Shown piece by piece: positions 36,681 to 50,100 of a stretch of DNA of 64,000 nt. The position numbers and the translations under genes are program-made. Position 1 is the stretch's first letter, and every line of letters begins with the position of its first letter. This stretch comes from Jaltomata sinuosa (lineage: Eukaryota; Streptophyta; Magnoliopsida; Solanales; Solanaceae): positions 248,001 through 312,000 of the forward strand of contig QJPP01007235.1 in the NCBI GenBank assembly GCA_003996215.1, read 5' to 3'. Below the pieces are notes generated by a model, which saw only the letters and a list, made by a program, of their open reading frames with translations, did no database searches and was not told the DNA's origin.

Positions 36681-38111
36681 CACGGTAACTGTTAGAGGAT
36701 TTCTAATCAAATATGAAAAATAAATAATGCGAGGATAAAAACTTAAAGAGCGACCATGTTCGCCATTTCCAAAATAATACCAGATCAAGTATATAGCATT
36801 ATATAAGCTGATTTAAGAGTTGACCTGATGCCAATCGGTAACTAGTTAAATTCTAAAGCATGAAAGAATTAGCACCTACCCATTACCCAAAACAAATGTA
36901 AGACCTCCTACACTAAACCCCCTGCCAAAAAGGAAACGACTTATCTACACGGGGATATTAAGGCAGTAGGAGTGTCTTCTGAATCTGTTGCAATGGAAGG
37001 AACGACAAAATAACAGAGCTCCTCGCCACTGTGCAAGAAGATCACCACTCGCAATGCATAACTCACTACCTCAAGATACTAAACTGCCATGTACATGACC
37101 GATGTGCTGTGGCAATTACCCCGGTCATCCTTGAGGCAGGCTGTTGTATGGACTCAAATCTGTAAGCAATACACTCCCAATCTATGTTGTGCAGTTGATG
37201 TTGATCAGCCAGTCTGCATGGGACAAAAGTGATCAGCAAGCTGAGGGTCGTCTTCATTCTTATTTGCTGAAATTGAGTTAATTGACCAGTAAATCAACTA
37301 AGCAGGAAACCTATAAGTCTTAAACTTGACAACTTGAATCGTCCAGTTCATGTAAATTAGGCATGCATGACAATGGTTCAGTAATTATATGCTTGATTAA
37401 TACTTGAGAGGGAGTAGCACAAGGACAGGAGTTACATGACAATGATTCAGTAATAATATGTTTGATTAATACTTGAGTGGAGCAGCACAAGGACAGGAGA
37501 GCAACTAGAACACACACCCCAACTAGGGGAAGTAGAAAATGAGAAAACAGATAGTCAAGCCCACAAGCAGCAAATTTCAGAGGTGAAAGTGCAAATATTT
37601 GAGTACGAGCAGAAACCAAAATCACATATTTCCATCAATAAACTTATTTAACAATCTACGGAAACTTTTACAGCATTCCCTGAAATATAGAAGACATGAT
37701 AGGACATCTAGAGGAAAATGCAGAGACACCACAAAAGTGCGAATAATATGCGCCATCAAGTAGCAAGCTTTAAGCACTCGACAAATAGACAGAACTAGTG
37801 GTACTCCAAGAACCTTTCTAACAACCTCATCTGAAGAAGGTCGAAGACACAAATTCCAACAGATCAAAGAACAGAATTCTCATCACTAGACAAAGAAGTG
37901 AACAAGTGAGTGGATTCGGTTACCAACTTAATAGTTCTGATAGTACCTTACACAAGCAAAGACAAAGAGAAAGCGCGACCATGGAACAGCCATCACAAGA
38001 CAGCCAAACAAGAGAAGAAAAATGAAAAGAGTAAGACATACTTACATTTACATGGCAATCACAGGGTTATCAAATATATGCAATTTTCAGGAAACGTAAG
38101 GGAAGCTTGTC
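36681..38111 (-). other. 3' flank of UPL, with a 66-bp tandem duplication at 37367-37500
   Basis: Downstream of the UPL stop codon on the minus strand. Positions 37367-37500 hold two copies of 'acatgacaatg.ttcagtaat.atatg.ttgattaatacttgag...agcacaaggacaggag' about 66 bp apart. The part nearest 38111 should be UPL 3' UTR. No other gene is visible. Confidence 0.5.
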
Positions 38112-41100
38112 TCAACCAAAACCAAATCCTTCACTAGCCTCATGGATAGCCAAAAGCAAACGTTCTTGAAGCTGTTCCTTGGAAGTATACTCCGGAAGGT
38201 CAAGTTGGTTGAAGCTGGAAGGAAAAGACAAAAATGACTGTAAGGGCCACTATAGCTTGCTATAAACTACCGTCCAGATGGCATTTACTTAATTATGAGT
38301 AGTACTGATAACTGATAAGCCTATAATAAATCTGATATACAAGCACCGACCAGGTATGTGCAGATGGAAGCCTCTCAGGAGCTCCATAAGCTTTGTGAAT
38401 CTGAAATCTCTGAGGGCCAGAAATCCCTTGCAATGCCTTGAAACCCTCCAAAGGAACCTAAGGCAAATAGCACCCACAATTAATACCAAAGAAGAAATCT
38501 CCAGACATTTACAGGGAATGCGCATGCACTCTGTAAAACATCCAAAAGGGCATACAGAATCCTGAACCACCATATAAAGGAGAAGCTAGGGTCTTTTTTA
38601 CAGAGATATACAGGGGAAACAAACATCAATCTCAATCACAAATTACCAGAATTCAGCAACCCATGTAACAGAATTTACGAGCACCTGAATATTTGGTTTA
38701 CAAAAAAAAGAGGTACCTTTCTCAAGGAAAACTGACTTTGGTACAAAATTAACCTGTACTAGGTGGGGAGGAGGAAGGAAGGAAGGGGTTCTGTAGGTTT
38801 GGTTCCACATCAATAGAAACAAATTATCACCACTTATCAGATTCTATGTGTGACAAAAACACCTCTGCTGGTACAATGGTATCTACTAACCTTGGATGTA
38901 CCGGTCACGAATTGCAGAAATCTTGCCATGTCTTCCTTGCTAAAACCTTTAACGACCTCCCAAAACCACTGAACAGCAGTAGATGCTGCTGTATATCCAG
39001 TATATTCAGTGTTGGCCTTCAGATCTTCCACTGCATACAGAATCATGATTAGAAGCTTCATAGGAAACAAATATATACACAAAGCAATGGTGGAGAAGCA
39101 TGTCCACTTACTATCAATTTCTGGAAGACCACTTATCAAAAGTTCAAGCTCTTTATCGTTGAAAATGGAGATAAGTTCGCGTGGTACCAATTCATTGAAA
39201 CCTTCAAGGAATGCATTTATTTGAGGGCGAATAGCATTTGTCAGAATATGGTCAGCAACGAGATCAACATACTCGTGCTTTGTCTCTTCTGTGACCCTTA
39301 TATTCCTTCCTCCAGGTTTAAGCTCATAGTCAGTAACCTTGCTCATGCAAGATTAAAAAAAAATCACTTTAGATATCACCTCAATAGGGGGGGTTGTGAC
39401 TTCAAAAAATTGTGCATACCAACCTCTGTTTTCTCATAGAGAATGAGTTTTTCCTCATCTGCATCCATGCTAAAAGTCAAATCTGGTATATCACTCGCAT
39501 CATTCTGGTACAGGAAAACAAGAGACCATCAGAAGTTTCATTGATGAAACTCTAGATCAGTTACAAATTACTGCATGTTAATAAAATCTCACCTCCAGCA
39601 TCCACTTCAAGTTCTTATAGTAATCAGGATCGACAGCCTCTATATCATGATATGTGACCTTGACACCAAGGATATGTTTGTAGAATGACCGGGTAAAATG
39701 AACATCCAGCAACTGCCCATCAAATAGTGCTTTGGCAACCTGTAAAGAGTATCACGTCAAAGGCTTGAGATTACGATGTGAAATAAGGACAAAGTCACAG
39801 CGTGGATTTTAAAGAGTTCCAGAAGTCCTACCACACGGCCAACGAATTTGAAATATGAGAGATGTTCAGTTTGATAAACGGAATTCGGGTTAGGCTGGAA
39901 AGTTGCATTATTCCCAACGGTCGTAAACAGCAACGCTCCTTTGTCAAATATGACCCTTGATAGCAATTGATACCACTCTCTTGTCAAACCACCAGCATCA
40001 ATACCCTCTTCACCTTGAAAATGCACATTTAACCGTCCTTTCAGGTCTTGATTGGGTCGCATACGCAACTGATTATAAGAATCCTCCAACACATAAGCCC
40101 GTCGAACACTAATTCGCAGAGGACCTGAGAGGTGCTGTTCGTGCTGCTGCCTTATTCTGGAGCGAAAATAAGCTCTTTTATTATCAAAATCAATGAGCCG
40201 CGGGGCTTTCAGCATCACACAAAGTGATTTCTCCAGTAAGCCAGGGTTCTGCCTGACAAAAGCATTAAGCAAGCGCCGATGCTTTTCCGCGAATCTTACA
40301 AATGTTACAGCGCCATCTACTCTTTTATGTGAATCCCCAATAGATTTGGAGGACAACTTGACTGAAGAACCGGCTAATTCTTTCACTTCTCTTGCAGTTG
40401 CATTGATATGATCTTGCTGCATAATAGAGATGTTTGCCTGAAGCTTCTCACACAGAACAAAGAAAGCCTCAATAAAAGGTAACAGTCGCTGAGTTCCAGG
40501 GGGCAATGGAGAAGATACAGATGAAGCACCAGCTTCATGTATATTCTCCCCAGTGTTGGTACTTGACATAACTGAAGAAGTAGTCTGTGTGAGCTCCAAC
40601 TCCATGGTGCCTATGCATTCACTCAGCTCTTCCCACAAAGGTTCAAGTGCAACATTTAACTTCCACATAATGTTATGCTCATCATGTTCCTCCTCTATAG
40701 ATGTGTCTGTATTGCCATCAGCACAAGTTGTACTTAGTGAACTAAGTGTTTGTAGTACACGAAGGACTGCAGCTCCAGCCATAGATCCAGCACTCAAACC
40801 CAGCATGTGTGTATTCTTAAGTGTGATGAGCTCTTCCACAGCTGACTCGCTCAGCCTTTGAGTCAACTCTGAAAGTTCGGAAATGAAGAACTTCCGATGG
40901 GGAGCAGCAACTGAGGCTAACTTCTTCAACACCTCGCCCGCAAGCATGTAAACTTTGTCTGAGAGCCTAAAAGATATACACTAGAGGTCAAATAGTTGCA
41001 ATACAACGTTTATCTTTCAGAAGTGAAAAGGAAAGATAACCAAAAGGGGAAATGAAAGATCTCAAATCACGAACAGATAGAAACATAAAATATTTAGGAA

Positions 41101-44100
41101 AATCAAGGTACAGAAATTTAAACAGAAAAATACCCTTCATGACCAAGAAGACAGCAAAGATTGTGCAGATCAGATTGTGGCAGCTGCAAGAAGATGTCAC
41201 GAATGTTTGGGCTTCCATTGGCATCAGATGCAGGGTTGGCAGAACTGGTGCCGCTATCATCTTGAGGGGACTTTATGTCTGGCAATCCAGTATCTTTCTG
41301 TATATCACTCATAGTTTCATTGCCAACAGGATTATGGGAACCGTCCACTGTTTCATTATGAGAGCGGTCTACTATTTCTTCAGAATGAGACTGACACTCC
41401 ATCTTGGAAGCTGCAGTATAGACAACTACTTGAAGGAGGCCCATGACCTACACAGTATATGCAAGGAAACAACAAATGTGTCTGAGTTAACCATGACCTA
41501 CACAGTATATGCAAGGAAAGAACAAATGTATCTGAGTTAACTATCTCCAAGGACCTAATTATTTCAGTAATATCAAATCATTTGACCATAACCTACCTGC
41601 TCTAGATGTGCTATGCTGCGCAAAAAGAGTGGTTGGTTCAAGAGCTTGAGAAACAAAACCAATGGAATATCCCCCTTGTTAGGGCTTCTAAAAGGATTTG
41701 AGGAATCTCCTTCAACAATTTTCTCCTTGCCTTTGTCCCTCTTGGTTTCCAAACACTTCACGTCTGACCACTCTGGAATAAGTGAGAGCTCAAAGTAGAA
41801 AAGGAGACTGGCAACCGCAGAGTGGTTGGTGGCGAGGTAAGTTAAGATCTCCAGAATCCGACGCAATACCAGTGGAGGAAGTCCTGAGAAATGACTTAAA
41901 TGGTTAGCAACAGACCATATGTAAACAGAGACCTAGAACATCACTTTAGAAGAGACAGATACCATCTAATAGTTGTGATCGGCCATAAACAATATTTGAC
42001 TGACAGCCATAAAGTCTCTGTGAGTTAATGGTTGTTAAACCACCAACTGCCCCTCCAGTCTCGGGCTTGATAGCTTCAAGAAGAAGGTGGACTAAAACTG
42101 CTCTTGTACTGCTATGAGCAGACAAATTCAACAAGAGTCTCTGTAACAGACCTTTCCCAAGAGGCTGAAAAGTGAAAACAAATATTGAATGTCTCAGATC
42201 AATTTGTTGAGCACACATCGTAAAATATAAATGACCAAAATATCACAAAACCAACTACAACTCTACAGAAGCAAGCCTATTGTCTGATGATAGAAGCATT
42301 TTCATTTCAAAGCTGCTTGCTCGATTAATGCGAAGCAATTTACCTGTGCTAGCCGCAAGAGGCGGATCAATGCTTTCAAGCCATTAGCATCTAAAAGTGG
42401 CTCGCCTTCAAGTTCCTTCAACTTCAAACTCTCTGAAAAAGAGGATGATGCCCTCCGGCCGATTGTAACACCCACACCCCTGTCCATAACCATCTGTCTG
42501 TCAAATCCCAGTCCATTTCTACGACCATGAAGCCTGTGGCTGCCTCCAAACAAGCTGCGCGCTTGGTAATGACTCATAGCTCTGTCCCGAAGCATTTGCG
42601 CTTCAGCGAGTAATGGAGATGGCAAGGCTGACAAAACAGCCTCTGATGATGTTAACAGAACCTGACAAACACCCAAAAAAAGCATAAGTAAAATGTTAAA
42701 ATATTCAGAGGAACAGGTGGAAAACACTCCAGGTACAGACAGACCTCTTCACGCAGATCAGCTGGAAATGTGGCTATGATTGAAGCATTATCCATTTCCA
42801 CAGGCTGACCTTCAGCCTGCAGTACGACTCTTTGAGCACGTTGTTGGGCAAGAACTTCTGCTTGTATATCTGGAGGGAGAGCAGCTAAAAACTCTGGATC
42901 GATATCTTCAGCTGTCGGTGCTGTATAAGTTGGAGGTTGAGCCTGAGCCTGCTGCGATGCAAGAACCTCCGCCCGAAGATCTTCAGGAAGTGCCTCTAAA
43001 AAGGTTGGATCGATAGCGTTTGTAGTAGAAGCTTCATTATTCAAACTAGTTTCATCAGTTTGACTAGCATCTCGAACTTCCTGAAGGTTCTGAGTCACTG
43101 ATGGATCCTCAGGCAGAATAGGTAATGGTTGGTCACTCTCCCTTTCTGTTTCTGTACCGTGCATATGTATATCTGTATCCTCCTGAACCACAGAAACATG
43201 ATGAGCACTGGAATCCAGCATTGCTTCCCCAGAAATTAGCAGTGGCTCATCAGCGGCATGACCGTCTGTTACAGTGGTCGTGTCATTGCGCACATCACTC
43301 GAGGTCACATTGCATATGTTTACATCCCCATCAGTAGTCCTATCATGCATCGCATTGCCTTCACCTTGTATAGATGACACGGCATAACCTGCAGCTCCCT
43401 CTATGTTATCACTGGGATTTGCATTTCCTTCTCCAATCACCATGCTGCCATGACCACTGTTTGACCTGTCCAAGAGTACACTTTCCATCGGATCAATAGC
43501 TTCCGGAAACTCACCTACCTGATCAGCGACAACCTCCGGAATGTGTTCCCTTTCACAAGACTGAACTTCAACTGGTTGACTGGATTCTTGCCCACTATTG
43601 TTATGGTGATCATCATTTTGTTGACCAGCAGTGCTATCACCCTCCATCTGCTGTTGATTCTCACCAACTACAGGTATGTCCTGCTCTCTCTCCAGTAATC
43701 CAACAGGAGGATTAGTAGCTGGAGCAATTCTGGTTAGTTGACAAATGAACTGCTCCTCAACCATCTGTGCAATAGCAGCAGACTGACCACCTGCTTGGGG
43801 TTGACCATCATCAGTCCACCTACCATCACCAGGCCTCCGACCTGGAACGTGTAGAGACTCCAAACCAACAGAAAAGTCGGCCAAAGGTGGGGGTGCTGCA
43901 CCACTGAGTCTGTCACTGAAAAGGCTAGACGGCACACTATCAAATGGGAGTACTGGAGAATCAAAAGTGTAGAACCGAGCTACATCCAGCCTACCAGCAG
44001 ATAAGGCTTCGGAATCCCTGGATGAGTTCCCAAGAGATGACCAGACAGGAGCAGAGTCACCAGATTGTGATGGCCTCAAGAGGAGAGGATGTTGCAGACC

Positions 44101-47100
44101 AGTAACTTCAGTAACAGATTGTTCCAAGGAATTCCTAGTTGTTTGGCGGCGGCGCTCAAAGCCAAAGGTCCTCCGAAGACCAAAGAGATCATCAACATTC
44201 CACCCTTCAATTGTCTCACCTCCAACATTAATAAGGCCACCACCTGTTCCAGGTTGCCCTAACACTTGTAAATGGTCAAGGCCGTCCAAGGCTTCCCTCC
44301 ACCTAACTTCAATAACTCGATTTTCATGAAACTCATCATCCTCTTCATCAACCATGTCATCATTGAATTCACCTCCCAGGCCAGTATCATCATGCTCTTC
44401 ACCATCTGTATCGGCCAGAGACATCAAGCCGGTGGCATCTTCAGCTATATCTTCATCCTCATCCTCACCCTCATCATCATCCTCATCATCCTCGCCGTCA
44501 TCTCCCATATCATCATCTTCTTCACCCATTTCATGATGTGCCCTATTCTCAACGTGGAAACCCATGCCGATTTGCTCTGTGTCGTTCAAAACACCATTGT
44601 CTTCCATCTCATCACGCATGTAATCCAACCCAAGAACGAGAGGAGGATTGCCTGCATCTGCTTCTTCTTGTTCAGTTCTCATTTCTTGCTCCGTGGATGG
44701 GTTTGTAGTCACATTCTCATTGCTGTGATTCTGAGAAGCACTAGCCGACAGTTGCCCTGCATTGGAATTAGGAACCTCCTGCTGGCCGTTTCCATTTCCA
44801 CTGGCCTCTATATTTGGAAAGGCTGATGTTGTATTCACCTGATTATCTGACCTACCATTAAGGGCAGTTGACTTTTTCTTGTTCACAGAATCAGTTTTAA
44901 AAAGTTGCTCACTAGCATTGGCAGCCCTTGTCAGGCTTTCCAATGTTTTAAGAATCAGATTCACAACTTTCGGAGCATCAGGGTGATCCAAATCAATTGC
45001 TTGAAGGACACCAGATAAGCACTGGACCAATCCTCCATCTATCATGCTTTTGGCTATGTCTGGAGAACAACCAGAACCGGGTAGGTCGCCTGAGGATGAG
45101 TTCTTGGACAAAATGGAGTATGCCAGATCAACAAAAGCAAGGACCTTTTTATCTGGCAATAAACTGCTACAGGCAGAGTTGCTTTCAGACTTTACAAATG
45201 AAGACAAAGCTTTCACAAGTTCATTAACAACCCTCCTACGACCTTCACTGGATCTGCCCGACAAAACTACCAGAAACCATGAAGCTTTTTCAGACAGCTT
45301 GTCTCTCCATTCATCAGGGCCTGCAGATTTATCGATTGAAAGGGGAAGAAGCCGTTGCAACACATGATGGATAATACCACCATGACCAGGATTTTCTGGC
45401 GGATTGGATCCCCGAAGTTGACACATCTCCAGATCCCTTCTCAGGATAACCCCTAGAGCATGTACATACATCATAAGAATGTCACTCAATAATTTGAGTA
45501 CAAAAGTAACTTTAGCAAGCCCTGCTGATTTCTCTGATACACTGTCAGACTGAACCTCGCGCACCTCATCAACCTTTGATTTCCCCTTTACTTTGACTAT
45601 GGGCTCATCAACCTCCATAGCACAGGCGTTTCCCACGCGATCTTCTACCAATCCCTGTGTAGGAAATGCTGCTACTATGTCAAGAAGATGATCAATCACC
45701 TGAGAAATATTTGCAGGGATCTTTTTGTGGCTTTTAGAACACTTTCCTGATCCATCATGGGCTTTATTTTCAGAAATTCGCACACACTCGTTAGAAGCTC
45801 CAAACTCAACAGATGTTTTACCTTTCTCTTTCTCTTTCTCTCTATCCTTGTCTTTCTCTTTTGATAAGACAATGATGGATCTCCCTCCAGATGATTCCAG
45901 CTGGCAAACTGCACCTGCAGCTTTCACGAAGACTCCAGGGTCTCGACATATCACAGGTGCCATTGATGTTAAAAATGTTTTAACAGAAGTACGACCAGCA
46001 TGACGACTTCCACTAAGGGTCTGCCGTATCTCCATCTCCATGGCTGTTTGCAGGGTCTGAGGATCTTCAAGAAGATGTCTAACAATGGCAGATGCCAAGG
46101 TGTCATATCCAGGGAAGTAACAAGATCTTGGGAGATCAAACAGAGAAGTCATTCCTCCATTTTCAAGAAACTGAATGGCAAGAGAATGTGTTTTTGTCAA
46201 GCGTGCACACAGCTGTAGAGCAGCCTGCATAACCATGGATGGTGCATGGTGTTTAACCAAGTCACAAGCAAAATCAAGCACCTTACGACTGTCCTCTATA
46301 GTCAAATAACCTGTAGGTTTCCCAAATATTTTCTCAAAACCAATGGACGATTCATCATCCTGGGAGGTTAGAGTTAACTTCTTCTCAATAACTGCTTCAG
46401 GAACTTGGGATGGGAGATGCTCTTCTAAAGATTCTGGTAAAGATGCAGCTATGACTCTTTCTGTGTCATCACCGGAGATCTTAGGCCTAGTTTGCAACAG
46501 ATTAAATAAGATTAGCAGCAGTGCACTGATGCATCTAGGAACCATAATCTCATTTTCAGCTCTAGCCTTGAACTTCATCAATATTTCAAGTACTACAGAG
46601 ACAATATCGTTCTTTGCCGCAATTTCCCGTATATTTTCATCTTCAGAGAGAAGCAATGCTAAAGTATGTGCTATCATACCTAAGGCACCAGTGTCCCTGG
46701 AAAATTCGAGCTGGCAATCTTTCAACTGGTGAATCAGATATGAACTAACTTTTGCACGATCTTCTCCTTTGTTCCGATTGCAAAGAGTCACAAGTAAATC
46801 CATTAACGGGAAAGCCATTGAGTCGGTGCTCTGAAACAGCTTAATTGTTGCAGCAAGGACATCTTCAACAGGTGGTGGCTTAGTGTGTTGTTCTTCAGAT
46901 AGAACCTCCACCGATCTATCAACGTTGTCGGCTTTAGAAGTCTCTGATGAATTCCCAAGTGACAAAGCTAGTGCACGAGCCAACTCATCATCTTCTTGAG
47001 CAGGATCTTCAGTATGACTAAACAACCACTCCATAGCCATCTCCACACTGTTCGTTTCAACTCGTCTTAATGCCTCCTCAGCTCTTGCTCTCGAAAAGCC

Positions 47101-50100
47101 CATCTCAACAATGGTAGAAATAGTAGTCTCATCAGGTGGAGGAGCCATTGCACGTGGGTTTGCAGAACTTGATGACCCACTGCGATTTCGTTTCACATCC
47201 CCAACACCACAGTAGATGTAAGTTATAAGCATAATAATAGAATTAATAAACCCATGATTACAACTGGGGAACATCTGATGGTTCCAAATGGGAAGTATAG
47301 CATCTAGAACCTGAGACTGCAGCATACGGACAAACACTTCTGGGTCTCTAGGAACAGGAAACAACCCAATGGATAAACCCACAGCAACTGGCTGAACAAG
47401 GAGCTGCGCTTGGGATGTTGAGGTTGGAGACAACAGCAAAGCCGAATTGACAAAATATTCAAGCAAACGGCAATAACTTTGCAGAGTACCAAGAAGCCAC
47501 GAACTGTGAGATAACTTGTTTTCCTCGGCACTATTTTCAGGAACCATTCCCGATGTCAGTACAGAATAGGGAAGTGTCCACAACAACTGACTGGTTGCTT
47601 CAAATGTTGTTAGAAGCTCCTTAAAGGTTCCTTGGGCATAGAAATTGTTAATCATGGACGCATAACAGGTACGCCGCCTAGCATCAAATGTTAGGGTCAG
47701 CATATCATCCACAACCTTACCAAGATATCGACACTTGACAGAAGGTGGTATGTCAAGCGCAGCAGCATCTGGATATCCTGAGAAACCAAGAGCCTCGAGA
47801 AAAACTTTGGCTAAGGCAGTGCCTATGCTCTTTGAAGCTGAACTTAGAGATCCTGTTTCAGTTCTCCGACGATTTGGAGATGTAAATCCTTTAACAAGAG
47901 CCATAAAGAAAGAACGCATGCTAGAAGCAAGCTTGTTCAGATTTTCTAAAACCAGAACACTGGGAGATTTTTTCTTCACCTCCTGGATCGTACTCTCCAC
48001 AACACTGGGAGCAACTTCAGAATCAGCTTGTAAACTTTCCAAATGCCTACTGGTCCTTCCACCACGAATTCGTGCTAAACCATGTCTACTACGACGATTA
48101 AAACCTTCACTTGAACGAATTACAGAAAGAAACTCACGTTCTACCCCCCATTGAAGGTGGGAACTATTCCTGATAGAAACAGGATTCATGTATCTAACTG
48201 AAGGAATGTTAGTCTCCTCATCACTGTCTCTACCTCCTATATTGGAAGAACCTGCTTCTACATTTTGAGGCTCTACTTCCACGTTCTGTTTCTCATCCAC
48301 CTTAGAATCACAACACAAGGAGATTTGCCAAAGTACTTCCTTATATGCTCTCCCAAGATCCTTTAAGACATCAGCATCCGCAGTTCCTAACTCAGAAACC
48401 ACAGTAGTGCTTCCCTTCAACAAAGAATTGGAGAGAGATAAAATACCTTCAAGACTTGAAAGGTTCTTCAACACAGTTATCCTCTTAGCAGATTCCACCT
48501 TTACAAGCTGAGATCCTCGAATTTGAACTATAAGTTCATTTGTTAACTTCAAGTGTTCTCTCAAAAACGAACAGACTGCACGAGCAAGAGAAGCAGAATG
48601 CTGTGGAGAAAAGTTCTTAAATGCAACAGATAAGGTCTGACCCACTGAAATAGAAAGTGGCAAGGCAGGCAAAGTGAACAGCTGCAGAACAGCTTCAATT
48701 CCTTTCTTCTCAACAAAAATACGGCATGTATCAGAATTCTGAAGAATTGTTTCAAGCAGACGAGCAGCATTGCTTATACATTCAGGAAGAAAAGACTCGA
48801 TGTTTGGTAGCAAAGAATCAGAAGATGGTTCGACCTGCTCCAAACTTTTAGCCTTTTGCGAGTCTTGCTCGGGCAAAACCACACCCCTATCCTCACCATC
48901 TGTTTCCATCGGAACAGGGTTAGAAGAACTAGGACTGTCAGCTGAGGGTGAAACAGCTTCCGGAACAGATCCAAGTTTTGCAATCTCCTTCAAGATCTCA
49001 ATCATAGTTTCCACTCCAGGTCCGCGCAACGATGAGGTGTGCCGCATTAGTTCATCCAGGCCACTAGACAAAGATCCAGTGGTATCTCCACTAAGGGCTC
49101 TGACATATGTTTTTGAAGTGAATATTTTTACGAAACACCTCAAAGCATTGCGATCTTTTACAGCCTGAAGACCATTGTTATTCAAGCACAACGCATCTAA
49201 ACACTGAGGAATGCAAGTGACAGCTTCCGCAGAGCAAACAACCCCATCCATAATGGCATCAATGAAGGCAGAAGGAAGACCAGCTGCTTCCAATACAGGG
49301 AAGCAGGTGGGATCTTTGTGAATAAGATCACTCATCACAGTTGCAGCAAGATGAAACACACCTCCACCAAAATCCTTAGCTCTTCTGAAGATTATGCTCA
49401 AGCATTGAGGCAACAAATTCTCCTCTGAACCATAAATACGAGCAGTGGTTCCAGGAGCATAGGTTCCCAAAGATATGGCACGTAGTAAAGCTTTCATCAG
49501 TAATCGCCGATGATAAGCAACCAACACATCAGAATAAAGAGCCTGCATGCTGTCTAGCTCGGAAGAAGTACCAGCAACAATCTGCGAACTATTAAAGTCG
49601 GAACTTTCGAGATCACTACCAGCAGTTGGCAGCTTTACACCATTTTCAACACGAGAAACTTCTACATTAAGGCGTGCTATGGTGTCATCCAGACCTCCCA
49701 AATCTCTGAATAGCGCAGCAGCTGGATTACTATAATCCATAAATGCCTCTAGAACATGAACAGCCATACTAACTAAATGCAAGTGTTGAGGATCTGTATC
49801 TTTAAGTAGCGGTAGAAGAGTAGGGATGAACCCTGCTTCTCGCATGGCTGAGCACCCAGATGAAGATGAGACCAAAATGGTAACAAGAGATAACAAAGCC
49901 TCAGCAAAAAGAACAGACCATTTTGAGGAGTTGCTAACAATGGAATCAATGGCCTTTTGCATAAGGCTGGAAAGAATACCACGATGCCCCCCAGATGTTA
50001 CAGCTGTCAACACACTTGGCTGGCGTGACCGATCTTGACAGAGAGCAACCAAGGAAACAAGACCCAAAATTCTAATCTTCTCAGGAACCGCGTCTTCATA

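Noticed and set aside
37066..37867. Three minus-strand frames of 63-101 codons downstream of UPL
   Set aside because: They include the 66-bp duplication, lack family features and overlap the likely UPL 3' flank.
44272..44826. 184-codon plus-strand frame with many Ile and Phe
   Set aside because: It is the antisense of the acidic region of UPL exon 4 (GAT/GAC and GAA repeats read backwards).
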